Assembly (NCBI GenBank): GCA_027924645.1
Contig: BSBN01001965.1
Location: 12,700,001-12,764,000 of the forward strand
Source: Cunninghamia lanceolata
Taxonomy: Eukaryota; Streptophyta; Pinopsida; Cupressales; Cupressaceae
DNA length: 64,000 nucleotides
Direction: 5' to 3'
Of this stretch, positions 35,600 through 47,275 are shown one piece after another; position 1 is the first letter of the stretch, and every line of letters starts with the position of its first letter. Below the pieces are notes generated by a model. The model was given only the letters and a program-made list of their open reading frames with translations. It made no database searches and was not told the DNA's origin. The position numbers and the translations under genes were made by a program.

Positions 35600-36231
35600 T
35601 ATTAGTGTAGGTTTTTTTATTTTCCTTAGGGATATTTCCTTTTCCTACACATTATTAATTTTTCTTAGGTTTATTAGATGTTAATATGAAGACACGTGGC
35701 AAAATACATCAGTTACATGTGCAACTCTCTCCCACACATGGGTAGTTGCGTTACACATCCTATTTTGGTTTTTTTTGCCACCTCTCATAATCACTATTTT
35801 GTCTTTACCTGATTATGTTATGGGGTAGTTGGAGTTCTCACACTCTTTTGGCTTTAGTTGCCACCTCCTTTCTGTCTTCACTTAAGGATGTTATGCCACA
35901 TGTTTTGTCATTTACCAAGTAGGTAAAACCTCCCACCTTTTATGGGTAGTAGGAGTTAATGCACCTCTTGGATGTACATATGCCTTATTTTTTCTATATA
36001 TATACAACACTCTACTCTCACTTTCACTAGTTCAATACTACTTTGGTGAAATCTTTGTGAGAGTATCGAGAGTATTCTCAAATTATCTTGCTTTGTCTCT
36101 ATTTTTCTCTCTTTTCAAATTCTCTCTCTATTCTACTATTTTGATCTTCGATCATTTATCGACTTGAGTGTATGTGATCTATGACCGACATCAGATCCTA
36201 GTTCAGTTCTCACTTCTCGCAGAATCTAACA
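35600..36231 (+). repeat. Copia-B 3' LTR
   Basis: 632 bp, starting TATTAGTGTAGG (TG changed to TA) and ending TCTAACA, followed by the target copy CTCCT at 36232-36236. Confidence 0.9.
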
Positions 36232-36236
36232 CTCCT

Positions 36237-36430
36237 ATGAAAGCTTGCTATGCAAGTGTATTGTAATCTTGTTAATTTTTGAATAATATTTTGGGTGGCT
36301 TTTGGAGTGTGGGGTATTTTTTTCTTGAAAGGGTTTCCCCATGTAATTATTGTGTTATGGTATGATTGCTATTTATGTTTATTTCTGTATAATTTCATTA
36401 ACTACTGCAAATATCTAAAAAAATTTGCAT
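36237..36430 (+). repeat. LTR-like relic, part right of Copia-B
   Basis: This continues 28903-29115 across the Copia-B insertion. GTGTATTGTAATCTTGTTAA and the AAGGGTTTCCCCATG block match the pattern of plant Copia LTR ends. The exact end, and whether it is a solo LTR or part of a larger relic, are unclear. Confidence 0.4.
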
Positions 36431-37787
36431 ATCCCTCCTCTCAAGATTAGTGTAGGAAGTTGCTCTGCTACCTTAACTTCCTTACATACAAGATGAAAGA
36501 TTTTCTTTTTGATTTTGAAGTACAAGGTCACACTTTCAAACCTAATATTCATGCTTCAGAGCTTATAGAAGTGAATGTAATGCACAAATCTAAACTTCCC
36601 ATGTGAAAGTGACTTGATATAACTCTAAGAATAGTAATGATTCACCTTTGTTTAATAGACCCATAATTGGGAAAATGGTATCAATAGACATTATTTGGAA
36701 ACTTGAGAGACAAGGATTTATTCTCCTTTGGTCAAGCCCCTAGGTAGGCCAATTTAATGATGATAAATATGTATCAAAGACAAGCAATCATGCAATATGC
36801 TCCTAGATTTGCATATGGACTCAAAATAAGGTGCCATAAAATTTATAAATAAAGTTCAATTTTTTATCCCATTTAAGACCTGTATTGAGATCAACAACAA
36901 AAAGTGTCCTTTCCATGAGAGAAACTAGATCCTTTTTAGATTATGGTCTCCCATAAATAATGTAGTAAATTAACTATTAGCAAGATATGCTTATATGGAT
37001 CCCATATGATCTAGTATGATATTTGTAAATTTTCTTCTATTTATGATGAAGAATGATATAGGTGAAAGCACAATAGTGTGTCCCAATTTTCAACCTTATT
37101 AACCCAAAAAACCACTATTTTTAGCATTCAAAACATTCTATCAAAAATACCAAATCTATCAAGAATTCAAACACAATATAAAGTGGTGATTTGTGTCATT
37201 TTCTCTTTAGACTCAATATATCTTTTTAAAAAAATTTAAAAAAAATTCTATCATCTTTTGTTATCTTTCATAGAATTATCACTTTTTAATTATTTGATGA
37301 TGAATAATGTTTTACCATAATGCATAAATCTTACTAGAAATAAAATCATTTTGAGATTTAAATCATTAACTCTAATATCTAATATGTAAATAATTTTTAA
37401 TAAGTTTTTATTGAATTTTTTTTATTATTAATTTTTAAATTGGTACTAACATAAATTTAGACCTACATTTTATCATAATGCATTTCCCTTTGATTATTTA
37501 TCAAAAAAATTGTTGAAACAAGGGCATTGATGTGGAGTGCATTGTAATTTTAATTTTTTTTAATCTAGTTTTCTCTTTTTCGAATGTCTTGAATAGAGGT
37601 GTTTTTTATAATGGAACTATCTTGCTTATAAAATAAATATAAATATAAATAATAAAAAAGTTATATATATTATATTTTTCAAAAAGATAATTCAAAGGGC
37701 TATGTAAACGTAAAATCTCATCTCTAGGTGATTTTGTTTGACCCCAATGCACATGACATCAAGTTGACTATTTTGACATATAAAATT
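36431..37787. other. no gene recognised
   Basis: Very AT-rich, with poly-A and poly-T runs near 37230, 37420 and 37550. No frame or repeat boundary is supportable. Confidence 0.4.
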
Positions 37788-38382
37788 GTAACATAGGGAT
37801 AGGAGAAGGATAAGTTGCCATGAGGATGCCACATAAGAAAGTTTGATCAAATTTACTTCAATAAAACTTGCTTGAATGGAATCTACTTCAATTGCATCCC
37901 CTTACTATATCTATAAAAGGTTGGGATGACTAACTATTTTGGCACTTCTACCCATTGAGTGTTGAATTGATAATGTCAATTCAAGAAGTGGAAATTGTTG
38001 TAGGTTAATATGACAATGCCCACTTCTTGATTTTTTGAGCTTATTAAGTTAGTCAAAAGAATCACTTGAGTATGTTGTGTAAGGTCAACAAATCTAAGGT
38101 AATTGAGGATCTTGTTGATATTACATAACATACTCAAGCAATTTCTTCTTATTAAGTTGAGGATTTCTCATTTTGCTATCATGGCTAAGGTGTGTAAGAT
38201 AGGAAATGGATAATAAGTCATGTTCTCACCATTAGAAAAAATAAGGTAGATTATTAATTAACAATGGGTTCTTAAATAAGACCTTGCTCTATAATTACCT
38301 CCAATCTTTACAAGATTATTTAACTCCACAAACACTTAAGTGTGTAGCATGACGTAGAGATGTCAGGACACAAGAAAATTTG
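37788..38382 (+). repeat. dispersed repeat R, copy 1, left of Copia-C
   Basis: GTAACATAGGGATAGGAGAA starts a stretch collinear with 54309-54900. Both copies have TATAAAAGGTTGGGATGACT (37913 and 54423), so this may be a promoter or an LTR fragment. The copy is interrupted at 38382 by Copia-C and resumes at 41519; the other copy is uninterrupted at that point. Confidence 0.7.
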
Positions 38383-38697
38383 TGTTGGTGTATAAACACT
38401 TATCCTAAGTCATTTATACTAACTTAATCATAGTTAGGTGAATTCCACACATGCTACTTTGACTTTGTCTAAGTTGTTAGTCATTTTGAGATGTGTCAAC
38501 TCAATGGACACCTCACACTATTCTCATGGATAGTTGCATTATTCTCATGGATGGTTACTTGCCACCTATCCCTGTATTATGGAGAATTAGGTATCCAATC
38601 TCTCCTATTTATACTTTCTCATTTGTTAATACATTTGTTTGATTTCACTTGCAATCTCGTGCTTGTTTGTTTTTCCATGATCTTGGCAGTTTCTACA
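38383..38697 (+). repeat. Copia-C 5' LTR
   Basis: TGTTGGTGTATAAACAC to GCAGTTTCTACA, 315 bp. It is 19 bp longer than the 3' copy, mainly because a TTCTCATGGAT segment near 38520-38545 is repeated in tandem. Confidence 0.9.
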
Positions 38698-38710
38698 TGG
38701 TATCAAAGCC
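38698..38710 (+). other. Copia-C primer-binding site
   Basis: TGGTATCAAAGCC starts immediately after the LTR with no spacer. It is one change from the tRNA-Met type TGGTATCAGAGCC. Confidence 0.85.
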
Positions 38711-40039
38711 ATAGTGGTCAACTTCAAGTCTTTTTACTCACTATGTGAATCACTTCCATTTATGATGGGTTTTCATCTTGTTGTGAGGATTGTTCTTTTG
38801 GTCTTTTTTTTAATATGCATACTAACTAGTTTACAGAAGAGGACGAATTGACCGGGGCCTGCACAAAGGTCGACCCATAGTGCACAAGCGTCATGTTTAG
38901 AGAATCTGCTAATGCCTTGAGAAGGTGTCCCTCATACAGGAGGTAACATCATCTAAAACCTATACCACATCAAAGGGTCGATGCCATAGAAAGGGACGAC
39001 AACCCTCAAAGGCACTCTCACATAGGCCGCATCACACATAGGCAGTAGAGCCACCATCCAACACCATTGCCAACCTTCATTGACACAACAGGGAGCTTGG
39101 CCTCAATTTGGATGCAACGTGCTTCAAAATTGGCCCCATTCAGCCTCAATCTCAGTGGGAGAATGGGCTTTTTGAAGCCACATTTGGGTAGTGCATTGAA
39201 TTGTGATCGATGTAAAATAAATCCCCCATTTCATGTCACTATTGACATGACATAAGAAACTTGGGGGGGGGGGGGTTGAGGTCATCAAAGAAGGGGGACA
39301 CAATTTTTCAAAACTTAGCCCTTGGTCACATGGGATATTAAGCTCCTTTTCGTGCCCAACCAAAGGTTGCTAAAGTTTTTGCCTCTCTATCAAGTTTTTT
39401 TCTCATATCAAATTGTATGCAATTTTTTTTCTAGCACATTGGAAATTGAATAGAATGTATGAGCTTCTGGAAGAGACTGTGTGTGCATTTTTTGGATCGA
39501 TGTTTCGAATCACACTCCATGATTCATCATCAGGATGAAAAGAAGAGAATGAGTCATTGGAAATTTTTTTGGAAGGTGATTGTTTTTGTGCATGCAAAAA
39601 TTTTCAAAAGCCTATAACTTTTGCATAACAACTCGAAATTGAGTAGTTCTTTTTGCAAAAGTGGTTATTTTTTCATCTATGTTCTATTTAGCCTAATATC
39701 ACACTAAACTTATAAAGTTCCCGATTAGGCTATTTTAGGGTGACCTAAAGCACTTCTTCAATCTAGTGTTATATTTGAGGAGAAAACAAACTAAAGGGGG
39801 AAATCCAATAAAAAGGTGTAAAATGATGTCAATGCACTAAGAACTTCTTAAAATGCCACTAATTGGGGAGTAATAAAGCAAAAGGGATATTTAAACATGC
39901 ATTAAATTATAAAGTGCCACTTAAATCTAGGGTGTTATACCTAGGTCTTTTGCTTTTTTGAACTAACATAAAGTTCAAATAGGGGTTGCCTAAATGTTTT
40001 GAGCTCTATTTTGTCTAAAGGAATTAACTTATTCTAATC
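38711..40039 (+). other. Copia-C leader, no gene recognised
   Basis: About 1.3 kb of leader before the gag-like frame, with no long frame on the plus strand. A 13-base G run lies at 39263-39275. The stretch 38830-39260 is richer in GC than its surroundings and matches nothing else in the window. Confidence 0.5.
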
Positions 40040-40819
40040 ATGGGATATAAAACTCACTCTTCTATAATCAACCTAAACAAGGGAAACTATAAGTCCTGGT
40101 GTGAAGACATCCTAAAACATCTTAGAATCCATAATCTCATACCCCATTTATATGGACTTGTCCCTGAACCTGGTAAACAATATCAAAAGGCTAAGTGGTT
40201 TAATCATCATGATAACATTGTTGGATTAATTGGTTTACATATATGAGATGTCACTTTGTATGCCATCATGGATATTGACTATCCACATGCATTATGGATC
40301 AAAATTTGGGAGATATATGGAGACTCAAATGTTTCTCCATTCCCACATGATCCTGTGTTGATCACAACTCACATCTCTAATCATGATACAGAAACAAAAT
40401 GTTCTAGTGACAAAGAAGATGTTATCACTAGTACTGTTGCTTCATCAGATTCCAAAGTCGCTTCATCGAAAGCTTCTAGTGCTTCTTTGAAACAAGTAAT
40501 CACTTTTCCTAGCATTACTGATTGGGACACATTTCTACCTGACATCACTTGTTTGTTTGTAGACTCTCACATTGCTGACATGGAAGCACACACTGACGAC
40601 ATCAGTCTTCTCTTTGATGACACTTTTGATGAAGCTGCATCAATATTGTCCACTTCAAATATTCATGCTCTACATTGTCCTACACATGGTTCTGGATCGT
40701 CATCATCCTCATCTATTGTGCATGCACCTAATTTGATTATGGAATCCTTCAACATCAACATGGGGACACCTAAGCACTCTTCGAAGGCATCAACATGGGC
40801 ACCATCATCCTTGGATTAG
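40040..40819 (+). pseudogene. Copia-C gag-like gene with one internal stop
   Basis: The ATG at 40040 opens a frame with the Copia gag N-terminal pattern: LNKGNYKSWCEDILKHLRIH (residues 11-30), then GLVPEPGKQYQKAKW, then after a TGA at 40244-40246 the same domain continues (MDIDYPHALWIKIWEIYGD). The rest is an acidic, Ser-rich tail (SLLFDDTFDEA, HCPTHGSG, a run of serines) that has no known domain but recurs in Copia-E at 1-225. There is no zinc knuckle and no pol. A near-intact gag without enzymes suggests the family spread in trans. Confidence 0.72.
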
Positions 40820-41217
40820 ATTCAGGATGATTCAAGATCATACATACATCTTCTTGCATGGGAAGATATCCTGCATCTTCAGGTGGTTTCTTTTCTTCCC
40901 AAGGAAAGGAATATTGTTTGGTGTTCTTGGATCTACACTACATCCTTTGTCGACTATTCATCATCACTACAGGGAGACATGTATTATCGGGGGGTCTCAT
41001 AGACCTTCTATCATTTTCTCTCCTATGGGAGTAATCTTTTGGGGGGGCTTTCTAAGCCTTTCTTTCTTTCTTCTTTCTTTTGGAGGGTAGTTTTTTCCCA
41101 CTAGGTTTTCTACCTTTCTCCATTTTTGAGAGATTTACATTTGTACATGGGTACCTCATCAGGCTCATAGTTGGGACCCATCTTTCATAAACTCACCTAA
41201 GCTATGCTTAAGGGGCG

Positions 41218-41513
41218 TGTTGGTGTATAAACACTTATCCTAAGTCATTTATACTATCTTGATCATAGTTCTAGGCAAATTCCACACATGCTACTTTAAC
41301 TTTGTCTAAGTTGTTAGTCATTTTGAGATGTGTCAACTCAATGGACACTTCGTGCTATTATCATGGATGGTTACTTGCCACCTATCTCTATATTGTGGAG
41401 AATTAGGTATCCAATCTCTCCTATTTATACTTTTTCGTTTGTTAATACATTTGTTCAATTTCACTTGCAATCTTGTGCTTGTTTGTTTTTCCATGATCTG
41501 GGCAGTTTCTACA
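41218..41513 (+). repeat. Copia-C 3' LTR
   Basis: 296 bp, TGTTGGTGTATAAACAC to GGGCAGTTTCTACA, followed by ATTTG (41514-41518), the copy of 38378-38382. Confidence 0.9.
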
Positions 41514-41518
41514 ATTTG

Positions 41519-41620
41519 CAATCTTTATTTATTTAACATAGGTTTCAAAGAAACATGGAGCATCCCCTTGTGAGACTTGTGTCTAGACCAATTGCACTAA
41601 GAAACCTAGAAAGAAATAAG
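41519..41620 (+). repeat. dispersed repeat R, copy 1, right of Copia-C
   Basis: CTTTATTTATTTAACATAGG and TTTCAAAGAAACAT match 54900-54935. The similarity fades after GTCTAGACCAATT (41580-41592; 54955-54967). Confidence 0.7.
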
Positions 41621-42159
41621 GAAAAATCATGTCTATCATACTTAATTGTAAGATGTATTTGTAAGAATGATTAAAGTTGAATAGATTGGTTTTATCTAAA
41701 ATTCTGCGCATGTTTGTATTTTGGGGGAAAGCACCATCTAAAAAAGCTTATAGAGTTGAAAAATGAAGTTTCCTTGTGATGTCATTTGGGAATAGATCAA
41801 TTATTTTATTGTAATTTAAATTATAATATGTATATAGTTGTATGTATGTATGTATATATGTTTAGACATGTTTCTCCTAAATATATATCAAAATTGTTTT
41901 TGTTATTGGAAAAAATATATTAATCTATACTTTAATCAAAACAATTATTTTTCCAATTAAAATTAATAATTATCCATTGAAATATAAACACATATTAACT
42001 AAAAGTATTTATAGAATCGTATATTTGAATTTTTATTGACCTCATTGCAACTTTAATGTTCTCCTACGCAAGCATCATCTTATTGTGGCGAAATATCTGA
42101 AAATAACTACCTTTATCCTCAACGTGCATTAAGAAAATAAAGGAGGCTATGGCATGTTA
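41621..42159. other. no gene recognised
   Basis: AT-rich sequence between repeat R and the ankyrin upstream region, including a short GTATGTAT stretch near 41840. Confidence 0.4.
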
Positions 42160-42713
42160 TACGCCACAAGCTTAAAAGAGCTTGAAAATTTTATCGCTAA
42201 GACAGAGGCTAACAAGAAACTATTTGATAGCAAAAGAAGGTACAATCTTGGTCACATACGACATTTACAGAGAGGACTAAATGATGTATTCATTGCAAAC
42301 CCACTGTCCCACTGTTGTCTTGTCCGCTTGAGTTGTTACAGTCAATTGATTGACATTTATTTTAATTTTTCACTAATGCACACACTTTCAGTCTTGGCTG
42401 CATAATGCATTGTACTCTTTCTCCGTCAAAGCTCTTTGATTGGTCAGATGTTTGAAAAAAGAAATTGTGTTATACTCTACTTTCTCTACCAAAGCTATTT
42501 GACTCAGATGTTGGAAAAAAAAAATTTAAGCCTCCAAAAGACTTTCATTTCCATGAACCAAGCTATTTTAGTTACTATATTAAAACTTACCACTCACCTT
42601 CTTTATTGTATTCGCAAGTCTTTGAAGCAGGCTCACAATTTGCTTCAAGTATAAATCTTGTATCGTTTGGCAAGTAATCTTTAATCCATTCATCGACCAT
42701 ATCAAGATAAGGA
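42160..42713 (+). other. upstream region of the ankyrin remnant
   Basis: This sequence precedes the ankyrin start codon at 42714. Its first 400 bp have a diverged paralogue at 17271-17740, so it belongs to a duplicated segment. The minus-strand frame covering 42587-42877 runs antisense across the start codon and into the Copia-D LTR, so I take it as chance. Confidence 0.45.
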
Positions 42714-42755
42714 ATGGAGAGAAAGCTGTACGCAGTAGTTACATTAGGCAACTTG
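42714..42755 (+). pseudogene. ankyrin-repeat gene, first codons, left of Copia-D
   Basis: The ATG at 42714 gives MERKLYAVVTLGNL, the usual beginning of plant ankyrin proteins of the ACD6/ITN1 group (a helix before the first repeat). The frame continues across the insertion at 53811 with KALTRSQGN, in phase. Copia-D and its duplication ACTTG (42751-42755) separate the two parts by 11 kb. The start is chosen because it begins exactly this family pattern. Confidence 0.68.
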
Positions 42756-43036
42756 TGTTGGATTGTGAAGTCCAAAAGACACATTGTTTTCTCCCGCCAA
42801 ATTCTTGACTCTTGATCTTCCTTATCCATTGTGGATATTGCTCTATTAAAGAGAGATGTATTATTGTTGTTAAGCATTGTATTTGTACTTCATACAGAGA
42901 TAATAAAATTGTTCCCTTGCTCCAGTGGATGTAGCCAGTTTATGGTTAACCACGTTAAATTTATTTTGTCATGTGTGTGTGGTCTTTGTTGTGTGTTCTA
43001 TTTCACTTTGCTTTCGTTGTTCCATTTAATGTAACA
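42756..43036 (+). repeat. Copia-D 5' LTR
   Basis: TGTTGGATTGTGAAGTCC to TTAATGTAACA, 281 bp, matching 53527-53805. Confidence 0.92.
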
Positions 43037-43038
43037 AT

Positions 43039-43050
43039 TGGTATCAGAGC
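43039..43050 (+). other. Copia-D primer-binding site
   Basis: TGGTATCAGAGC, a perfect match to the plant Copia tRNA-Met type, two bases after the LTR. Confidence 0.92.
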
Positions 43051-43080
43051 TTGGTCAAGAAGTTGGTTGAGAAATTCTTG

Positions 43081-43890
43081 ATGAATTTCAAAGAAATGGA
43101 AGAAGCGGACAAGTGGAGAATAGAGAAATTTTTGGGGCAAAATTTTGAACTTTAGAAGCTACAAATTCATGCCCTACAAATTCCAAAAGACCTAGCTATC
43201 ACGCTGAAAGGAAAGGAAGTAAAATTAGAGAAGATGACATATGACAAATGGGATGTGATGGATCAAAAAACAACTGCTACATTATCCTCTCGCTATCCAG
43301 TAATGTCCTATTTAATGTTGCATCAGAAACTTCAGCAAAACAAATTTGGGACAAGTTTTGCAACATGTATGAGATAGCATCCGCAACCAATAGGGTCTTC
43401 TTGTTAAATAAGTTATTCAATCTAAAAATGAAAGACGGAAAAGGATTTTCAAATCATTTGAATAAATTTAACATTACAATTAGCCAACTAGCTTCTATAG
43501 AAATCAATTTTGATGATGAAATGAGGGCTATGCTACTCTTCTATTCTCTTCTTGACAGCTAGGATAATGTCGTGATGACAATCAGTAATTCGGCACTTGG
43601 GATAAGAGGATCCGAAGATAAGGAAAAGAATGTAATGTTAAGATTTGATGATGTCATTTCCACACTTCTCAATGAAGACATGAGAAGAGGACAAAATAAA
43701 ATATCTCGTGAAGCCTTGGTTTTAGGAAATAAGGGAAGAACCCAAGATCGAGGAAAACATAATAGGAGAAGATCTAAATCGGCCAAGAGATCAAAGTCAA
43801 GAGGACGGAAAGAAGGTTACTAGTTTTACGGAAAAGATGGACATGTCAAGAAGGATTGTTGGTGTTACAAGAAAGCCCAAAAATAGCTGA
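43081..43890 (+). pseudogene. Copia-D gag, broken
   Basis: A Copia gag can be followed from about 43085 through one frame change near 43260: LYNVASETSAKQIWDKF-like text at 43310-43360, then LNKLFNLKMKDGK near 43400 and the helical end with FDDEMRAMLLFYSLLDS to a stop at 43560. A basic region (RRSKSAKRSKSRGRK near 43770) and a damaged zinc knuckle (GKDGHVKKDCW near 43830, first cysteines replaced by Tyr/stop context) finish it. Confidence 0.83.
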
Positions 43891-43940
43891 AAGAAAATGA
43901 GATTAACACAACTCTTGATGATGATGGAGGAGCTCTTGTC

Positions 43941-45425
43941 TTGGCAACAAGTGAAATTATAGCCGACTCATGGATATTAGACTCCGGTGCCTCCTTTCAT
44001 GCAACCTCAAACTGGGATGCCTTCAATACATATCAAGAAGGAAAATTTGGCAAAGTTTATCTTGGTGACGATGAGCCATGTGAGATAGTCATCAAAGGTG
44101 ACATATTGCTACAACTAAAGAATGGAAGCAAGTGGCTACTAAATGATGTAAGACATGTTCCTAAACTTAAGAGGAACTTGATTTTAGCTGGACAACTTGA
44201 TGCTCAAGGCTGCAGCATCACTTTCTCTTCCAACATTTGGAAAGTGACCAAAGGAGCCTTAGTTGTTACGAAAAGTAGCAAATCAGGATCTCTTTATGCG
44301 CTAGAATGTATCACTAAAGTGGGAGCTACGATGGCCGTAGTTGACAGCAAGACAAAACTTTGGCATAGGAGACATGGCCATATGAGCAAGAAGGGAATGG
44401 AAGTTTTGCTCAAAAGAGGTCAACTTTTTGGTTTACAATGAGCAGATTTAGAGCTATGTGAGCATTGTCTTTACGAAAAACAAACACAGGCCAGCTTCTC
44501 CAAAACTAGACATGACAAGAAGTCAAGACCCTTGGAACTCGTGTAGTCGGATGTCTTCGGTCCCACGAAGGTAACCTTCATTGGAAGAACAAACTATTTT
44601 GTAACTTTTTTAGATGATTGTACGCATAAAATTTGGGTCTATATGCTCAATAGAAAATCAGAAGTGTTTGCAAAATTTAAAATTTTTAAGGATGCTGCTA
44701 AAAATTAAATTGGAAGAAAAATTAAATGTCTAAAAACTAACAATGGGGGGGAGTTTTGCTCTTTAGATTTTGATACTTATTATGTAGATAATGGCATTCA
44801 ACACATCAAGGTTGTACCATTTACACCTCAAGAAAATGGTGCAGCTGAAAGGATGAATCGCACGATTCTAGAGAGGGCACGTAGCATGCTCTCTAATGCT
44901 AGTTTGAGTAAAGAATTATGGACTGAGGCAGTTAACATGGTGGTTTATTTGATCAACTGAAGTCCTACTAAGCTGGATTTTGACATTCCTGAAGAAGAGT
45001 GGTTTGAAAGGAAGATCTCCTATAATCACCTCTGGGTCTTTGGCTGCGAGGCGTTCACTCACATTCCCAAGGAAAAGTGAACGAAATTGGATTTCAAATC
45101 CAAATGATCTATCTTCGTTGGTTATGGGGAAGAGCAATATGGATTCAGGTTGTGGGATCCTATTGCAAAGCAAATCATCCATAGTTGTGATGTGGTTTTC
45201 AACGAAAAAGTGTTCCCAGCCCTGCAAGCACAAAAAACACAAGGAAAAGAGTATATATCAGTTGATGATATAGGGTGTGATATGCAGTTTTCACATCCAA
45301 AAGTGGCATCAAATACAGATGAAAATTCAAATCCAACATTAGCACAAGGTAAATACATTACTCTGCCACCTCTTAACCTTGAAAATTTTGACAATAGTAA
45401 GTCCTCTGGCTCCTATCTGCCATGA
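43941..45425 (+). pseudogene. Copia-D protease and integrase, broken
   Basis: The protease active site DSWILDSGASFH is intact (Asp 43980-43982). Integrase follows: LWHRRHGHMSKKGM near 44360 and CEHCLYEK near 44460 (zinc domain), and SDVFGPTKV near 44548 with the first acidic residue. The second catalytic Asp is Asn: TNNGGEF, codon AAC at 44739-44741. Glu in ENGAAERMNRT (about 44830) is kept. Stops at 44439, 44545, 44707, 44958 and 45078, and frame changes, mean it is dead. GCEAFTHIPKEK and VGYGEEQYGFRLWDP close the domain. Confidence 0.87.
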
Positions 45426-47169
45426 AACACCTATCCAGTGGGAGTTATTTCTACACAGGTTAAAGGCCAAATGACTCTGCCGCATATATATTCAAATAAC
45501 TGTGGTGCTAAGGAATCAAACGCATCACACAATAGTTTGCATCTGCCCTCTCCGCCCTCACAGCATGTTGAAATCCCTATGCAAACAACAATCCCTATAT
45601 CTGCAACATCTCCATTGCCATGTCAACAATCATTCCTTCCTACACTGGTAAATTGTGACTCTGGTGTTAGAAGCATTCAAGATTCAGTGGGGATGAATTC
45701 CACGCGAGCTGAAGAGACAACAATTTCCACTATGGGACAAGTTTGTTATGACCTTGGTGCAAACGCACCATAAAACGTCTTGTCATCATAATCTCATGGT
45801 CAGCGTACAAATCACCTGCCTAGTTTCTCTCACCCATGGCCTCAGGAAGAAAGTCGAGAGTCTCAAGAAAATATGGGAGACTTTTCTTTACCACCGTTCA
45901 ATCTTCCATCAATGCTAGTTAAAAATTCAGTGGAATATTTTCCCACACAGGAAAAGAGACCATCTCCAGAATCAAGGGAGTCGCTTGGAATACAGAGAGG
46001 CAAAATTGATTCACAAGGCAAATAGATAAGTGATACTCAACAACAGAATGTTGGAATTAAATAGGACAATGATGTTAATCAACTACAGAGGAATATTGCA
46101 CATGAACAGGGCAAAATACAAGATCAAATTCCTCCATTGAGGAGGTCTACCAAGGAGATGAAGCCTCCTTCAAAATTTGATGATTATCAGTTGCTCATTT
46201 CTGATCAATCAGAACCAAATACTTTCTGAGAGGCTTGCAATGATAAGGACAATGAGAAGTGGATGGCTGCAATGAAGGATGAAATGGAGTCACTAATGGC
46301 AAACCATACATGGGATCTGGTCCAGCTTCCACCTGATCGCAAAGCTTTGAAGAATCAATGGGTCTATAGAATCAAAGAGGAAGAAGGCGACACAAAATGC
46401 TACAGGGCTAGACTTGTTGTGAAAGGATATGATCAACAAAAGAGAGTAGACTTCAATGAGATTTTCTCACCAATCATGAAGATGAACACAATTTGAGCCG
46501 TTTTGGGCTTGGAAGTAGTTTATGACCTTGAGCTTGAGCAACTCGATGTCAAAGCCACATTTCTCCATGGTGACATAGAAGAGGAATTGTGCATACATCA
46601 GCCAGAAGGTTTTGTCAAGAAAGGGCATGAAAATCTATATTGCAGATGAAGGAGGAGATTGTATGGGCTAAAACAAGCCCCAAGGAAGTGGTACATCAAG
46701 TTTGATAACTTCATGATGGAGAATCAGTTTATATGTTGTGAATCTGATCCATGTTTATACTACAAGGTTTTGCCAAATGGTGAATTTGTTTTATTGCTAC
46801 TCTATGTTGATGACATGCTCATTACCGGCACCAACATGAGAGTCATTGCTGATTTGAAGCAAATCTTGGGAAACAAATTTGCAATGAAGGACCTCGGGGC
46901 AGCAAAGAAGATTCTTGGCATGACCATCATTCAGGACAGAAAGAAGAAAGAAATCAGATTATCTTAGTAAAATTATATTGAAAAAGTTTTGGATAGATTC
47001 AATATGAGAGGTGCTAAGCTAGTTAGCACTCCACTTGCTGATCATTTTCACTTGTCTTCCACATTGTACCCCAAGACACAAGAAGAACAAGATTACATGA
47101 AGAACATTCCATATTCTTCAGTCGTGGGAAGTCTTATGTATGCAATGATATGCACCCGTCCTGATATTT
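45426..47169 (+). pseudogene. Copia-D linker and reverse transcriptase, cut by TIR-1
   Basis: A long Ser/Pro/Gln-rich linker (45426-46190) leads to PPLRRSTKEMKPP and reverse transcriptase: KWMAAMKDEMESLMANHTWDL (46260-46320), KATFLHGDI near 46552, YGLKQAPRKWY near 46660, catalytic YVDDM at 46803-46817, and LGAAKKILGM near 46895. It ends at SVVGSLMYAMICTRPDI (47117-47168), where TIR-1 begins. Stops at 46228, 46495 and 46965 are seen. The text resumes in phase at 52870. Confidence 0.87.
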
Positions 47170-47199
47170 GGGTATGTACAGGATCATTGTGGACCAAAC
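47170..47199 (+). repeat. TIR-1 left terminal inverted repeat
   Basis: 30 bp, GGGTATGTAC to GGACCAAAC, pairing with 52840-52869 with four transition mismatches. Confidence 0.85.
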
Positions 47200-47275
47200 A
47201 GTGGCAATAGGAAAAAAATCACGTTTTTACTTAGCCAAATTTGCAACTTGGCAAAGTTTGACTTTCATATGTTTT

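Larger units (their letters stand above)
29116..36231 (+). mobile_element. Copia-B: Ty1/copia LTR retrotransposon, degraded
   Basis: This is a 7116-bp element bounded by LTRs (29116-29734, 35600-36231) and the 5-bp duplication CTCCT (29111-29115, 36232-36236). The internal order is gag, protease, integrase, reverse transcriptase, RNase H. It has an unusually long leader of about 1.56 kb between the 5' LTR and gag. Stops and frameshifts affect every domain. The 3' non-coding block before its purine tract is shared with Copia-C and Copia-E although the LTRs differ, which points to a common subgroup. Confidence 0.92.
38383..41513 (+). mobile_element. Copia-C: compact 3.1-kb gag-only Copia-like element
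   Basis: LTRs at 38383-38697 and 41218-41513 are flanked by the duplication ATTTG (38378-38382, 41514-41518). A perfect-start primer site follows the first LTR and a purine tract (CTTAAGGGGCG, 41207-41217) precedes the second. Only a gag-like region is present; protease, integrase, reverse transcriptase and RNase H are absent from the 2.5-kb interior. The paralogous repeat at 54.9 kb lacks the element, giving an empty site. It is a non-autonomous Copia element, parallel in design to TRGAG-1 but from another superfamily. LTR comparison by eye suggests an age between TRGAG-1 and Copia-D. Confidence 0.9.

Noticed and set aside
42587..42877. A 96-codon minus-strand frame
   Set aside because: It spans the ankyrin start codon and the Copia-D LTR border, so it did not exist before the insertion.
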